A DNA stretch of 64,000 bases, from contig JAHBBC010000006.1 in NCBI GenBank assembly GCA_019915015.1, positions 124,001 to 188,000 on the forward strand, read 5' to 3'. Every line of letters starts with the position of its first letter. Position 1 is the stretch's first letter. The position numbers were made by a program, and so were the translations under genes. Below are positions 10,392 to 20,229 of this stretch, piece after piece. The notes under the pieces are model-generated. The model had not been told where the DNA came from. It saw only the letters and a program-made list of their open reading frames with translations, and ran no database searches. Source of the DNA: Auriscalpium vulgare (Eukaryota > Basidiomycota > Agaricomycetes > Russulales > Auriscalpiaceae).

Positions 10392-11589
10392 GTCATTTGC
10401 TCAATGAGTGCGTGGAGTTGGGGCATGGACCATTTGAGGTGCGCGTGCGGCCTGAGGCCTGACTTGAGACGCGCGCGCAGGGGAGCCACGGTGTGCACGG
10501 GCCAGTTCCCCGAGTATGATATGACGCGCGCAATATACGGCCTCATCTGCTTGTTTGGTGAGGTCTTGCGGACGTTGAGGCACGGAGAGAGAAGGATCGC
10601 GTGGTTGAGTAGGTGGAGGGCGGGCTGGGCTAACAGATCCAGGTGTCCAAGGATCCGGAGCGAGTTCGGCGCGGCGGGAGTCGAATACAGGAGCTCGGTC
10701 TGCTGGAGCAGAGAATCGTCGTTGAGCGCGAGCATCTCTGGTCTCTGGTACATTTGGTGCAATAACGACACCTGCGTCCCTAGGCTCCATCGGCAACGCC
10801 TCCGCGCGCTCTGGTCGCTTCAGACTTCCCGCGAGGAGCACCAGCTGTATGAGATCCAGTTGATGGAACTTCGTCCGCTATTGCCCAGCGAGCCGGTGAG
10901 TTCGCACTGCGGCGCCGTTGCCCGCCCTGCGAGGACGAAGCACTCAAGCACGGCTCAATCTTTCGCCAGGTGATGCTCCAGCAAGCCGCGCTTGAACTCA
11001 CGGCCGTCCCACGAAGTTCTGGTCAGACGATAGCGAGCCGAGGGACGGCGCGACTGGTCGTCCAAGATCTGCTGGTGCACGCGCAGCCACCACTGCCCGA
11101 AGCACTGACGAGCGCCCGTAGCTGGAGCACGGATTGTTCAACGGTGCTCGTGCGGGCCGATTCGAGCCATGCATAGGAGGAGAGCCACGGCGTGAACGGA
11201 TCATTTCTTGTGAAATAACGCCGGCGATATAAGGCGGGCATCCGCTCATGTGTGAGCCCGTGGGTAGGTGAGTTGTGGCGGACATAGAGTCACAGTGAGC
11301 GGAGGATCGCCTGGTGAAGTCGGTGAAGGGCAGGCTGCGCGGACGGGTCTACGTGTCCAAGAAGCGAGTCCGGCACGGCTGCATTCATAAGACGTGAACT
11401 TGATCTGGTCGAGCAGCATATTGTCGTAGAGCGCGAGCGTCCCTGGTACATTCAATGATGTATCGGCCCAGGCTTCTTCGGCAGCGCCTCCTTGTGCTCC
11501 TCTCGCTTGCAAATTTCCGCGAGCAGCACTAGCTGTGCGAGATCGTGTCGCTGGAGCTTCGCCCGTTTGTCCAGTGCACCGGTGAGTTT
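10392..11589 (-). pseudogene. TTC27/Emw1-like TPR gene, two shuffled N-terminal fragments
   Basis: Two overlapping partial copies lie in series on the minus strand. The one at about 10392-10975 reads LSPCLNVRKTSP, MRPYIARVISYSGNW and a block ending LHALIEQM. The one at about 10976-11589 reads SLCLYVRHNSPTHGLTHE, VEQSVLQLRALV and, out of order, a WWLRVHQQIL-like N-terminal block. Frames change repeatedly and in-frame stops occur. These blocks fit the N-terminal half of the TTC27/Emw1 family (TPR proteins with a conserved essential role in yeast). The first copy is the continuation of 9605-9921 across the 470-bp element. Confidence 0.45.
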
Positions 11590-11905
11590 CTACTGCAGCT
11601 CCGACGTGGCTCGATGGCTATTTCGCTGACACGACGAGGTTGGCTTGCAGGATAGTAGGGTCCTTCTTCTCCCGCGATTCCTTTTGAATCTCGTTTCCGA
11701 AGCTGGGCGAGTCCGCCGCCGCCCAGAAGCCTTGCGGTGCAAGTGCCGGGGATACAGGCGTGCGATGGTGTGTATACCGCTCTGCTCCACCCCGCGCCGT
11801 TGCCCATGCTAAGTTACTGCAGTGTTAGCAATCAAGCTAAAACGCCGCAGCAAAGGAAGGACTTACATCGAGTGCTGAGGTGGCGGTCTTCTCGACTTCC
11901 CGAAG
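11590..11905 (-). pseudogene. Boi-like SH3-SAM-PH gene, pseudogene fragment A
   Basis: The minus strand reads MGNGAGW, then YPRHLHRKASGR, then a SAM/PH-linker stretch. It matches 25870-26230 of the intact Boi-like gene (MGDGAEYS, LYPGHSHRKASGRPST). The plus strand at 11870 (GGTGGCGGTCTTCTCGAC) parallels 26210. The rest of this pseudogene is at 14728-16610, so about 2.8 kb carrying the F-box gene and another TTC27 fragment now lies inside it. Confidence 0.65.
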
Positions 11906-11951
11906 GCAACCAGGTGTGCCGGTGTTCGCGACATGCGGCCCAGACTTTCAA

Positions 11952-12957
11952 CTAGCCATCCATGCTCGTGGGAACCTCGTACTCGGTCTCATCCTGCGGA
12001 TCCGTGTGTGTGTGCCGTACCCAACGCACCCCTTCCGGACCTTCGCCAATCTCGATCCACTCCAGCAAATCGTGCCTCTTCACAAAGTCGTCGACATCGG
12101 CATCACGGAAATCGATACCCAGTTTCCGCACGACGAGGTACTTGAGCCTGGGCAGCGTTCCGCGTTGCACGAAAGTCCATAACTGGCTTGTGGCGGTGGG
12201 CACGTCGTTGACCAGCACCAGGGATGAGACGTTCACCACGTTCTCGAGAACGTACTGATCGACCGCGTAGTACCAAAAGTGGGACATCGCGACCCACAGG
12301 CCAGAGCCGCGCAGTAAGTTCGCGGCGCTTGCAGTGCTGATGCGAAGATCGGTGAGAGAGGATAGGGCGCGCAGGAATGCGGGCGTCCTGTAAAGCGAGT
12401 GGGAAACTGGCGTGAGGTTGGTCAGCGTCAAGGAGCGCAGATGGGGCGCCGCGTCGCCGACGGTGCTGAGCAGCGCGCGCTGCAGGTCCAGGGATGCGCC
12501 TGTGCGGTCCACTGGGTGGAATACGAAGCGGAATGATGTCAGGCCAGGCAGACGCGCTGCGGTCGTAAACGCCTCGACGAGCGGCTCCTCTACGGTAGGC
12601 TCGTAGCTCACATCCAGCGGGGCTAGAGGTGGACACCGCGTCAGCTTGGATACATACACAACTAGTGCAGTGGCTCTGCGCACCTCGATCGGCCGCATCC
12701 ACCAAGTGGCCGTGCTCGTCTGCGGCATAGTCACGGTACACAACCTCCTGCACATAGCTCGCGAGGTTTGATTGAAGCAGGCTCGCTAGGCCAAGGGCGC
12801 TGTCGCGTCGATTTGTGGCGCCCACGGTGCGGAAGGCGCGAGGCGTTGCAGCGGCACAGAAGGCTTTGTTGATGGCGCGGAGGTTGCGGCTATCATGAAG
12901 CGAAGTGACTTCATTCAAGATAGTGATGAGGATTTCGATGGGGAGAGAGGCGGCCAT
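11952..12957 (-). pseudogene. F-box/LRR-type protein gene with one frameshift
   Basis: The ATG at 12957 opens a frame with an F-box-like N-terminus (LPIEILITILNEVTS, then LRAINKAFCAAATPRAFRTV). At about 12690 coding moves to another frame (VRRATALVVYVSKLTRCPPL) and continues through LRR-like strands (LPGLTSFRFVF, LRSLTLTNLTP, LSSLTDLRIS, LPRLKYLVVRKLG) to the stop at 11952. The shift equals one extra base (or two missing) next to CGATCGAGGTGCGCAGAG, and no intron of realistic size fits. The restored length would be about 335 residues. F-box proteins recruit substrates to SCF ubiquitin ligases. Either this copy is a fresh pseudogene or there is a sequencing error. Decayed relatives lie at 3.0-3.5 and 18.0-18.5 kb. 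Confidence 0.65.
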
Positions 12958-13065
12958 GATGGTGTGAGAGAAGTGTGAGCAACAAGTTCGGGCGCTTACT
13001 GTGAGTCGCGCAAATTCGATGGTTGAGAGAGTCGAAGTCGGTGAACGGGACCCCCTGGCGGGTTG

Positions 13066-13454
13066 CTATCCTATCCTATCCTATCCTATCCACGAGAGTT
13101 TTCAGAGTAGCGCAAGGGAAAGAGTGGGGAAAGCACGTCGCGTTCTCGAAAAGACTGATGTGCATAGACAACTCCCAATGATTAAATACCATTATCTCTC
13201 GTCCACGGAGTCGCCCAGTGGCGACTCTCCTTTCTACCAGGCCTTCAAGCTTCACATCCCATTCAAATTCTCTCCTTCACCCCTTCACACAAAACACGAA
13301 TTGCCCGGCGCCGGAACAAAACACCCCGAATCCGATCAAGAAGACCACGATGATATAACCTGCTATATATCAAGCAGCGTGCGGCCGATACGGAATCAGC
13401 GGATGGCGCCTTACACTTACTGTGACTTTGAGGCTGGCATAGGATAGGATAGGA
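13066..13454. repeat. (CTATC)n and (GATAG)n microsatellites in inverted orientation
   Basis: Five CTATC units at 13066-13091 face three GGATA units at 13439-13454, enclosing about 350 bp just upstream of the F-box gene. They mark the junction between the F-box block and the next TTC27 fragment. The spacer has no convincing ORF. Confidence 0.6.
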
Positions 13455-14727
13455 TCCTTTATTTGGACCGGCTGGTAATGCACGTCCGCATCCGCGCTGT
13501 CCGTCCCAATCTTCGCGACGCGCTCCTCGTTGACACGCCCAAGCGGCGACAATGCCTCGAAGACCTCACCGACGTCGATGGCCACGAAAGCATAGTTCAT
13601 CCACATCTGCCACTTATCGTAGCTGAATTGAAGGCCTTGTGAATGCGAGCGGTTTGTTGCGTTCTGAGTGCCTTTTGGCTGGGAGGAGTGACCTCAAGTC
13701 CTTCACTTCCTTCCTGACTGTGCATTAGCAATGTATGGCGGCGAGTGTCAGGTAGTATGACGGCTCTCCTCATCCTTGCCGAGCGCCACGCAGCGGGCGA
13801 ACGTCTCCCGCGCGACATCCCACTGCTCCTCGCGGTCGCACGCGCAACCTGGAATAAACCACGAGCGTGAGAAAGGAGTGTCGATGCCGACAGCGCCGCA
13901 GACGGACCAACGCCTCCACGAGCTCGTTGTGTGGAAGTGATAGCCATCGAGCAAGGGCATCGCGCTCCCCGACGTGGCGCCCGACACGATCTACGCGCGT
14001 TTATAGTGCTCCGCCGCTTTGTCAGAATGGAGCTCGCCCAGGAGGCACCGCGGTTTTGCCTCGTGCAATGCGTAGTACGTAGCACAGCGAGAGCCCGATA
14101 TCGTTGTGCCGCGCACGAGTATGCTGTCCAGCTGTCCACCTCCGCCTTGCTGACCTCGAGAAGGTCGGGAACCGCAGCGAGTGCCTTGTCGCTCCGGTCC
14201 ATCGCCTGCTAACACTTGACAGCCTCCTCCCATGTCTCGAGGCGCTGGAAGATCTCCAGTGTGAACTCGACGACGATGGCAATCAAAAGAATCGGTGCGC
14301 GAGCTCACGCTCCACTTCCGACTTGCTCGGCACTGGGGTGCAGTGGCTGAAGAGCAGGCGCTCTGACAGCGTTGAGTTGCCTGTGGCATCTGCTCGACAG
14401 CTGCCTCGAGTTGGAGCACGGGTGCATTGACTGTGAGCGTGCGGCCTGATTCGAGAGGTCCGTGCGTAGGAGGAGTGCAACAGTGTGCACGAACCAGTTC
14501 TCCGGTTATCAGATAAGGCGCGCGATATATGACATCATTTGATATTTGTGAGACCGTGAATTGTGGACGTTGAGGCACAATGAGAGCAGGTGATGATGGT
14601 CAAGTGGGCGGAGGGCAGGCTGACCTGGCTGGGCGAACCGGTCCAGTTGGTCCAGGAGCGAGTCAGGCACGGTAAGACATTCGAAGAGTCTGGAAATCCG
14701 GTCTCCTCCAGCAAGAATCGTCACCAT
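13400..14727 (-). pseudogene. TTC27/Emw1-like TPR gene, largest decayed copy
   Basis: Colinear blocks of the family appear on the minus strand in shifting frames: LLSLCLNVHNSRS and MSYIARLI (14520-14600), SERLLFSHCTPVPSK (14330-14380), LEIFQRLETWEEAV (about 14240), a RCLLGELHSDKAAEHYKRA block (14000-14060), SRSWFIPGCACDREEQWDVA (about 13830-13880), and WMNYAFVAIDVGEV near 13590. This order matches TTC27/Emw1 from middle to C-terminal TPRs. Frameshifts and stops make it a clear pseudogene. It ends directly against Boi pseudogene fragment B at 14728. Confidence 0.55.
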
Positions 14728-16610
14728 CGTCGTCGTTGATTCCTTGGAGTTGCGGCTGGTGACATCCTAGTCCTTGTGCGCCAAAAATATCGATTCGTGG
14801 TGACCGAGCACGCCTTTGCGGCCCTTGGTCTTCTGCCCATACTTCTGCGCCGTCTCACTCTGCGAAACTATGAGTCTTTGCCAATAATGCGCAACAGCAG
14901 CGTAACGCACCTCGCTGAGGACCGCTCTCTCTTCTTCGCATTCTTCTGCAATGCTGCCCAAATCGGTCTTCGCCATTCCACCAGTGCCACCGTCTCCAGC
15001 AGTGCGCCATCGTGACCCGACACTTCTGGTCGAAAGGATGTCAGCGTCAGTGAAGTACGACAAGAAATTCGTACGTTTGTAGACTTGCCTAGATGCCCAG
15101 CGCCAGTCCGATATGTTATCGTCGACCTCGGCTGTCTCCAAATCGAGCTGGGACGACCCAGGTTCAGCATGCCACGGCCGGGAACGCCGGCGTCCTCGCT
15201 AGATCGGCTTAGTGCGGCGGGCTCTCGAGACACATAACCGAGTGTAAGCCAGCAGTACCCAGAGGGTCGACGGCGATGGCAGGGCTAGGACCTGTATTGT
15301 TGGTGTAGGAGCTATTCATAGATTGACGCGTAGAGCTCGCCGTCGAGGACTGGGAGTGGAAAAGGGATTGTGACTGCGAATGTGAATGAGCTGGTAAGTG
15401 GTCGGAGGAGATGACAGAGGGTGGGGCGTGCAATTGCGTTGACGATGCGCAAGGGTTGCCATAAGCTGTCTGTCTTCAGGACGTTATATCCACGTCGAGG
15501 AGTCCGTCGCCCGTTGTTTCTTGCTCTGTGCATCCTGTCAGCCGTCGCTCAAGCCCAAAATAACACCACGCACTCGTGAACTTTGCATACACCCTGGTCG
15601 GATCCCTTCGACTGCAGCCACTCCAGTACTTCGTCTACAGACAGATACGTGTGTTTTGTTTCGCTTGCATCCGAGACAGCGCCACCTGGGGAACGCGGGA
15701 TTGAACTTTCGACTGCGATGGACGAGATGACGCAGCGGCGCGCACAGATGGTTTGTGCTTGAGCACACTGGTGTGATCTAAACGGCAACAGTGGGCGAAT
15801 GGGACTCTGTCTTCTCTGAGAGAGTCATCCGAACAGACGATGGCTGGCTGGAGCTTGATGTAGAGGCGAGTGGGAAGTGCGTTTGAAACCCACGGCTGGG
15901 TCGACGCTACTGATATAGTATGGCCGTTTCCGAAGACCGGGGCAGGGGTCTCGAAGGTAGCGAAGGAGTGGCCCTGCATGAGTTGCTGACCTCCAGAGCA
16001 GGCACAGCGACGGCGTACTACTCTCTTGAAGTGGTAAGAGGCATTCGTCGCCGCGACTCCTCCACGCCTGCTCGATCGCCATTCGCGCACGGCTGCAAGC
16101 CTCTGGCGCATGTTCTTGTATAAGTCGACAATGCCGTCCTCAGCGTCTGTATCGTTCTCGGCTTTGTGGTTTGTCGCGTCCTCGTGCATGCTCAAGAGCG
16201 TGAAGCTCTGCGCACCATCGCGGTCCTCTTGCGGCCTGCCATCCGTTGTGGTCGCTTGCATGACCTCGCCATCGGTTGGAGAGAGGCTGGGGGCGGAAGC
16301 ACCGAGATCTGGTTCTTCTGCGAGGAAGTGGAATTGAGCGGGAAGACTGAGAGAGAGGTATGGTGGGGAGAGGCGCCGGAGTGAGGTGTCGGGATAGAGT
16401 GGAGGGCGGGTATGCACGCTTGTGTTGATTGTCGTTGACTTGTTGCTCAGATGCGCGAGCCCTTTTGTGCGTCGCACGTCGAGCATGGGCTCCTGTTATA
16501 TTGTCGCAGGGCTTTCTAGGCGGCAGCACACGCGATCGGACGCGGGGTGGGGTTCAATGATTCAATGTCTTGCGACGCCAAGGGGATAGTGGGGATATTA
16601 GACATACAAT
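14728..16610 (-). pseudogene. Boi-like SH3-SAM-PH gene, rearranged pseudogene fragment B
   Basis: From 16425 down to 14728 the minus strand follows the intact gene from about 28.3 to 26.35 kb, for example TDGEVMQATTTDG, AENDTDAEDG and DLYKNMRQRLA against TDGEVMRATMTDV, TENDTDAEDG and DFYKNTRQKLA. SAM-region and linker pieces follow, with stops and frameshifts. The part at 16435-16610 instead matches 25225-25420 (GACTTGTTGCTCAGATGCG in both), so a 3' piece now sits in front of the 5' piece. The copy is both decayed and rearranged. Confidence 0.7.
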
Positions 16611-16799
16611 AACCTGGCACAGTGTAAGAGGAGAACGCACCGAAGGATTCGCACTCGACGGTCAGTCTCTTCTCTCATCCATTTCCGTTCAGTAGCGGCA
16701 TCCTTCTCGTAGCTTTTGATCCATGATTTTGCCTTCTCGTCTCCTTTGTCCTATACCACTATAAAACTTAGGGATCTTCCAAGAAGTTGACGAGGCACT

Positions 16800-17690
16800 C
16801 ACAGCTCCGCTCATGCAAGGCCTGGGGTACTGATTGTCATGCGGGCGTCGGGCGAGGGAGCGACTCGGAGACCGTCGGGCCCTCGGGCCGTTGTACGCCC
16901 GGCGCTTGTTGGTCGGGCACGCCCTGTCTTCGAGTTCGCATCTGCAGTTCTTCCTTCTCCCTGCCCTCCCGTCCCTACCCTGCGCTCATTCTTTGGTCCA
17001 GAAAATCATGCTCTTCCTCACTGCAGCAAGTTCACGTCGACTTTCAAACCACATCTGCCTTCCGCGCGCGCCTTCTGGAGTATGTCTTGCACCAATCCTG
17101 TCCTGGACGCCAGGTGGTTGCGTGCCTTAGCTGCGGGGCCACCGCCAGCGCCGAACGGGGCGACAGATCCGCCCCCACAGTGACTTTGATAGCCCTAGCA
17201 CACACCCAGCATGAGTGCGTCCTCGGATTATCCATCTTTTGGAGAAATATGACTGATCTGTACGTTTCACCGTCTGCAGACATTGGCGTGAGCTCGACGT
17301 TCAACACGACGCGCCGAGCGAGCAAGTTGTTCCTTCGCAGCAACACGCCTACGCCCGAAGCGCAGGCCGTCACGCTCGCGATTTTCAACTGGTGCGCTGT
17401 CCCTTATTTCCACCAACATAAGTTACTCACCTACTTCTTAGCCACGACTACTCGCTGCGACGCACGGTTTCGGCAACGCCGAGTGCCCTGTCGGGCTGCG
17501 CAGTCAGGGTTTTTCCCCCTGGGTGCTGAAAACAAGGACTGCGACTCCGGAAGCCCGTACCACAAGTCCGACTTGGCTCCATCCAACGTCGACAGCGGAT
17601 TGTGCCCGACGGGCCACCCTCGCCTCTCCAGCTGGATCGACATGGGGGCGGCGCGGGAAATGTGCGCTGGATGCGGAACCGCGGGATGCG
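16800..17690. repeat. Arm of inverted duplication (partner 130-1000)
   Basis: This is the better-preserved partner of the segment at 130-1000, in opposite orientation. A long plus-strand frame (16787-17797) crosses it, but the partner does not keep that frame, so I do not call it a gene. On the minus strand a short block reads PMSIQLERRGWPVGH and then GAKSDLWYGLP, also partly conserved in the partner; its origin is unknown. Confidence 0.55.
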
Positions 17691-17989
17691 TGGGCGTACG
17701 CGGTGCCGGCGAGCGTGGCGCCGTGGGCATGCGCGCTGGGGGCAAATATTGGTGGGTTCCTTGTGCCTCTTGCAGCGTGTGTGTTCTCATCATCTAGCGG
17801 TAGCCTACAAACGACCATAAGAGATCTGGAGCCGACGCGACGCCCATCACGCTAAGGCCAAACACCGCGGCACCGACTCCTTCTGCGCCTCACGGTCGTC
17901 ATCTCCTCACGACCCTCCCAATCCCAATCTGCGTCGTCGCAACGCGCCACGGACGCCTATCTCCGAGCATTTGCCCGCGATCATCGATC

Positions 17990-18500
17990 ACGGCGCCTCG
18001 TTTTCCTCCCGAATCTCCCGTACGCTGTCTTCCTGCGCGCGAAAGCCTCTCCACCTGCACCGCGCGTGCTCGCCACCACCCCGCCCCTGCGCGCGCTGCA
18101 CGCCTCTCTGACTGCGCTCACGCATCTGCGCATCAGCACCGCGCGCGCCGTGGAATCTGCCGACACTGCATTGCGCTGGACGCGCGTCAGGAAATCTGAT
18201 AGAACGCGATGAATGCCGAACACGTCGCGCGGCTGCCCGAGCTAGCGGCCATCGCGCTGACGCTGCCCGCGCTCCAGTATCTTGCTGTGGGGAACGTGCG
18301 GATATGGGACGATGGGCAGGGAAGGGCGAGCGAGTTCGTGAGAGGCTGGAGGGGATCGACTAGGAGACGGCGCGGATGGTGTGCGCTGCCGAGCGTGGCG
18401 CCGTGCGCGTGTGCGCTGGGGCGACGGTGCGTTCATGTCTCTTTGCGTGGAGTGTTTTCCAATCTGATTCGACCAGAGTATATGGTCTACATGCATGTGA
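17990..18500 (+). pseudogene. F-box/LRR-type gene remnant (copy 2)
   Basis: The plus strand reads LTALTHLRISTARAVES near 18110-18160, then, after a frame change at about 18210, LPELAAIALTLPALQYLAV, followed by low-similarity sequence. The arrangement resembles the C-terminal half of the F-box gene at 11952-12957 (LSSLTDLRIS, LPRLKYLVV). No F-box or intact frame remains. Confidence 0.45.
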
Positions 18501-19956
18501 CGGCGTGCGAGATCGATCTCGAATCCCTCGGCGCGGGAGGCCGTGGCGCGAGATCGACGCGACGCTGATCAGACGAAACCCCCGATCTGCGCTGCCGCCG
18601 TCGACCACGCTTCTTGCGGAGATCCCTGCGGAGGACGACCGATCGTGTCCGAAGTCATCGGCCTCTTCGCAGGGCGCAGGAACGAGGCGTTCGAACGTCC
18701 GCAGTGTGCGACTGGTCACAGGATCCTCGCCGGCCCCACTCGACGAGATGGCCAGCAACGCCGACTCTCCTCCACGGGCGCGGGTGAGTTGGGCGGCGCG
18801 GGAGATCGCTGTGAACCGCGTGCTGAATGAACACGTCGACGCGACGCCGGCTCCATATTCCTCCATCGCCTCCAGACCGCAGCTGTGCGCCGCGTACTAT
18901 GTACATATTCACCGCGTCGGTCTCCGCCTTCCTGTATGTTAGAAATTGTGCCAATATATTTGCTTCGCACCAGCGGCATTCGGTGACAGTTGAAAGCCAT
19001 ACCATTCAATGCGAACGAGAACGATTCTACGCGCTACGTACATACACGTTCGCGGCAACAGTACACTAGGCAAGACGCCGAGTGCGCCGACGGCCCCAGT
19101 GGCTGAAAATGAATGCGCTGACGCGCTGTATGAGTACGATAGGTCCCACATTGTCGCCGTCGTTTGCCCCGTTGATCTTGGCTGCCATCAACGGCAGGTT
19201 GCGTGCCCGGTGAAAAGATCCCCTTCGGCAGCTTCGCGCGGTGGTCTTCTGCTCGGGCGCAATCGCCACGTCATCAGCGCGAAACAGCCGGCTCGGAAGA
19301 CGACTCGATGGGTAAGGGCATTGAGGGCCGTCGCTGTGCATGGCCATTGCCGAATGGGATAGGTTCATGGACAGGTCGGAGAGGTCGGGTGACGAGGGTG
19401 ATGTATTTGCTGCGAGAGAGCATGTTGAAACCCGGTGGTCGCGCTACTGTAGGAGATGCTGTGGATGGCAAAGGAAGGTAGACGAAGGATGCACGAGCTC
19501 AACTGTGTATGCAGACGAACGGATGTCCAGCTCGCCACGTGTCGAGTGCTATTGAACAACGATGCCTCCGCCATGCACGCGGAGACGCTCGCAGTCGCAC
19601 GATCTCTGCCCGCCGCCTATGTCGCCGCAGCCGCAGCTGCGACTGAAGGCCGTAAATGCTGCGCTGTGCGGACAGCCGGTGCGCGTCACAACTTGGACTG
19701 ACTGCTACTGACAGGCATACTCACCAGAACACTCGGACCCTCGAACATGATGCCGTCTCGGCGCCATCCCGCTCCCTCCGTTGAACCTTGCTTGCAAGCC
19801 ACACGAGAGGTAAGGCCATCGCAGGTGCGCGTTGTGACACGAATCTTCGATGCCCGTTGTTCGATGAGAAAAAGTCATGGCTTGTGCTCTTGAACTTTGA
19901 AAGGGAGCGAAATGGATGAGCTTGAGATGGAGGATGCGGGTGTGGCAGATTCCTTA

Positions 19957-20229
19957 CATAATATGCTGCGCGTCATCCGATGGGATCGATAAAGCTGCGC
20001 GCTGCCTCTTTGCCCTCAACCACCATCTCGTCGCAGTAAGTCGCCTCCCCGGACCCCTCAATGTGTCGGAGACAATCAATCTCACCCCAAATTATTTTGC
20101 CAGGCACTCATTCTCAACATCTTGACCAAAGAAATCCACCAGAGACACTGCCACAGTGAGCCAGTGATTGTATAAACTTTCCCTGAAGTCACCCTGATAA
20201 GTGATTGCTCTCATTTAAGGCAATGGCAG
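19957..20229 (+). other. Probable upstream exons of the second TPR-CHAT gene
   Basis: An exon ends at 20035 (CLFALNHHLVA, then GTAAGT). The next is 20104-20155 (ALILNILTKEIHQRH, then GTGAGC). The main exon would begin at 20230 after GGCAG. Intron positions and phases match copy 1 (introns 20036-20103 and 20156-20229), and the encoded residues are conserved, which supports real splicing. Confidence 0.5.

Noticed and set aside
13066..13454. CTATC repeats as interstitial telomere sequence
   Set aside because: Fungal telomeres are usually TTAGGG-type; five CTATC units are a plain microsatellite.
16787..17797. 336-codon plus-strand frame
   Set aside because: The homologous segment at 130-1000 does not keep the frame and no family resemblance was seen.
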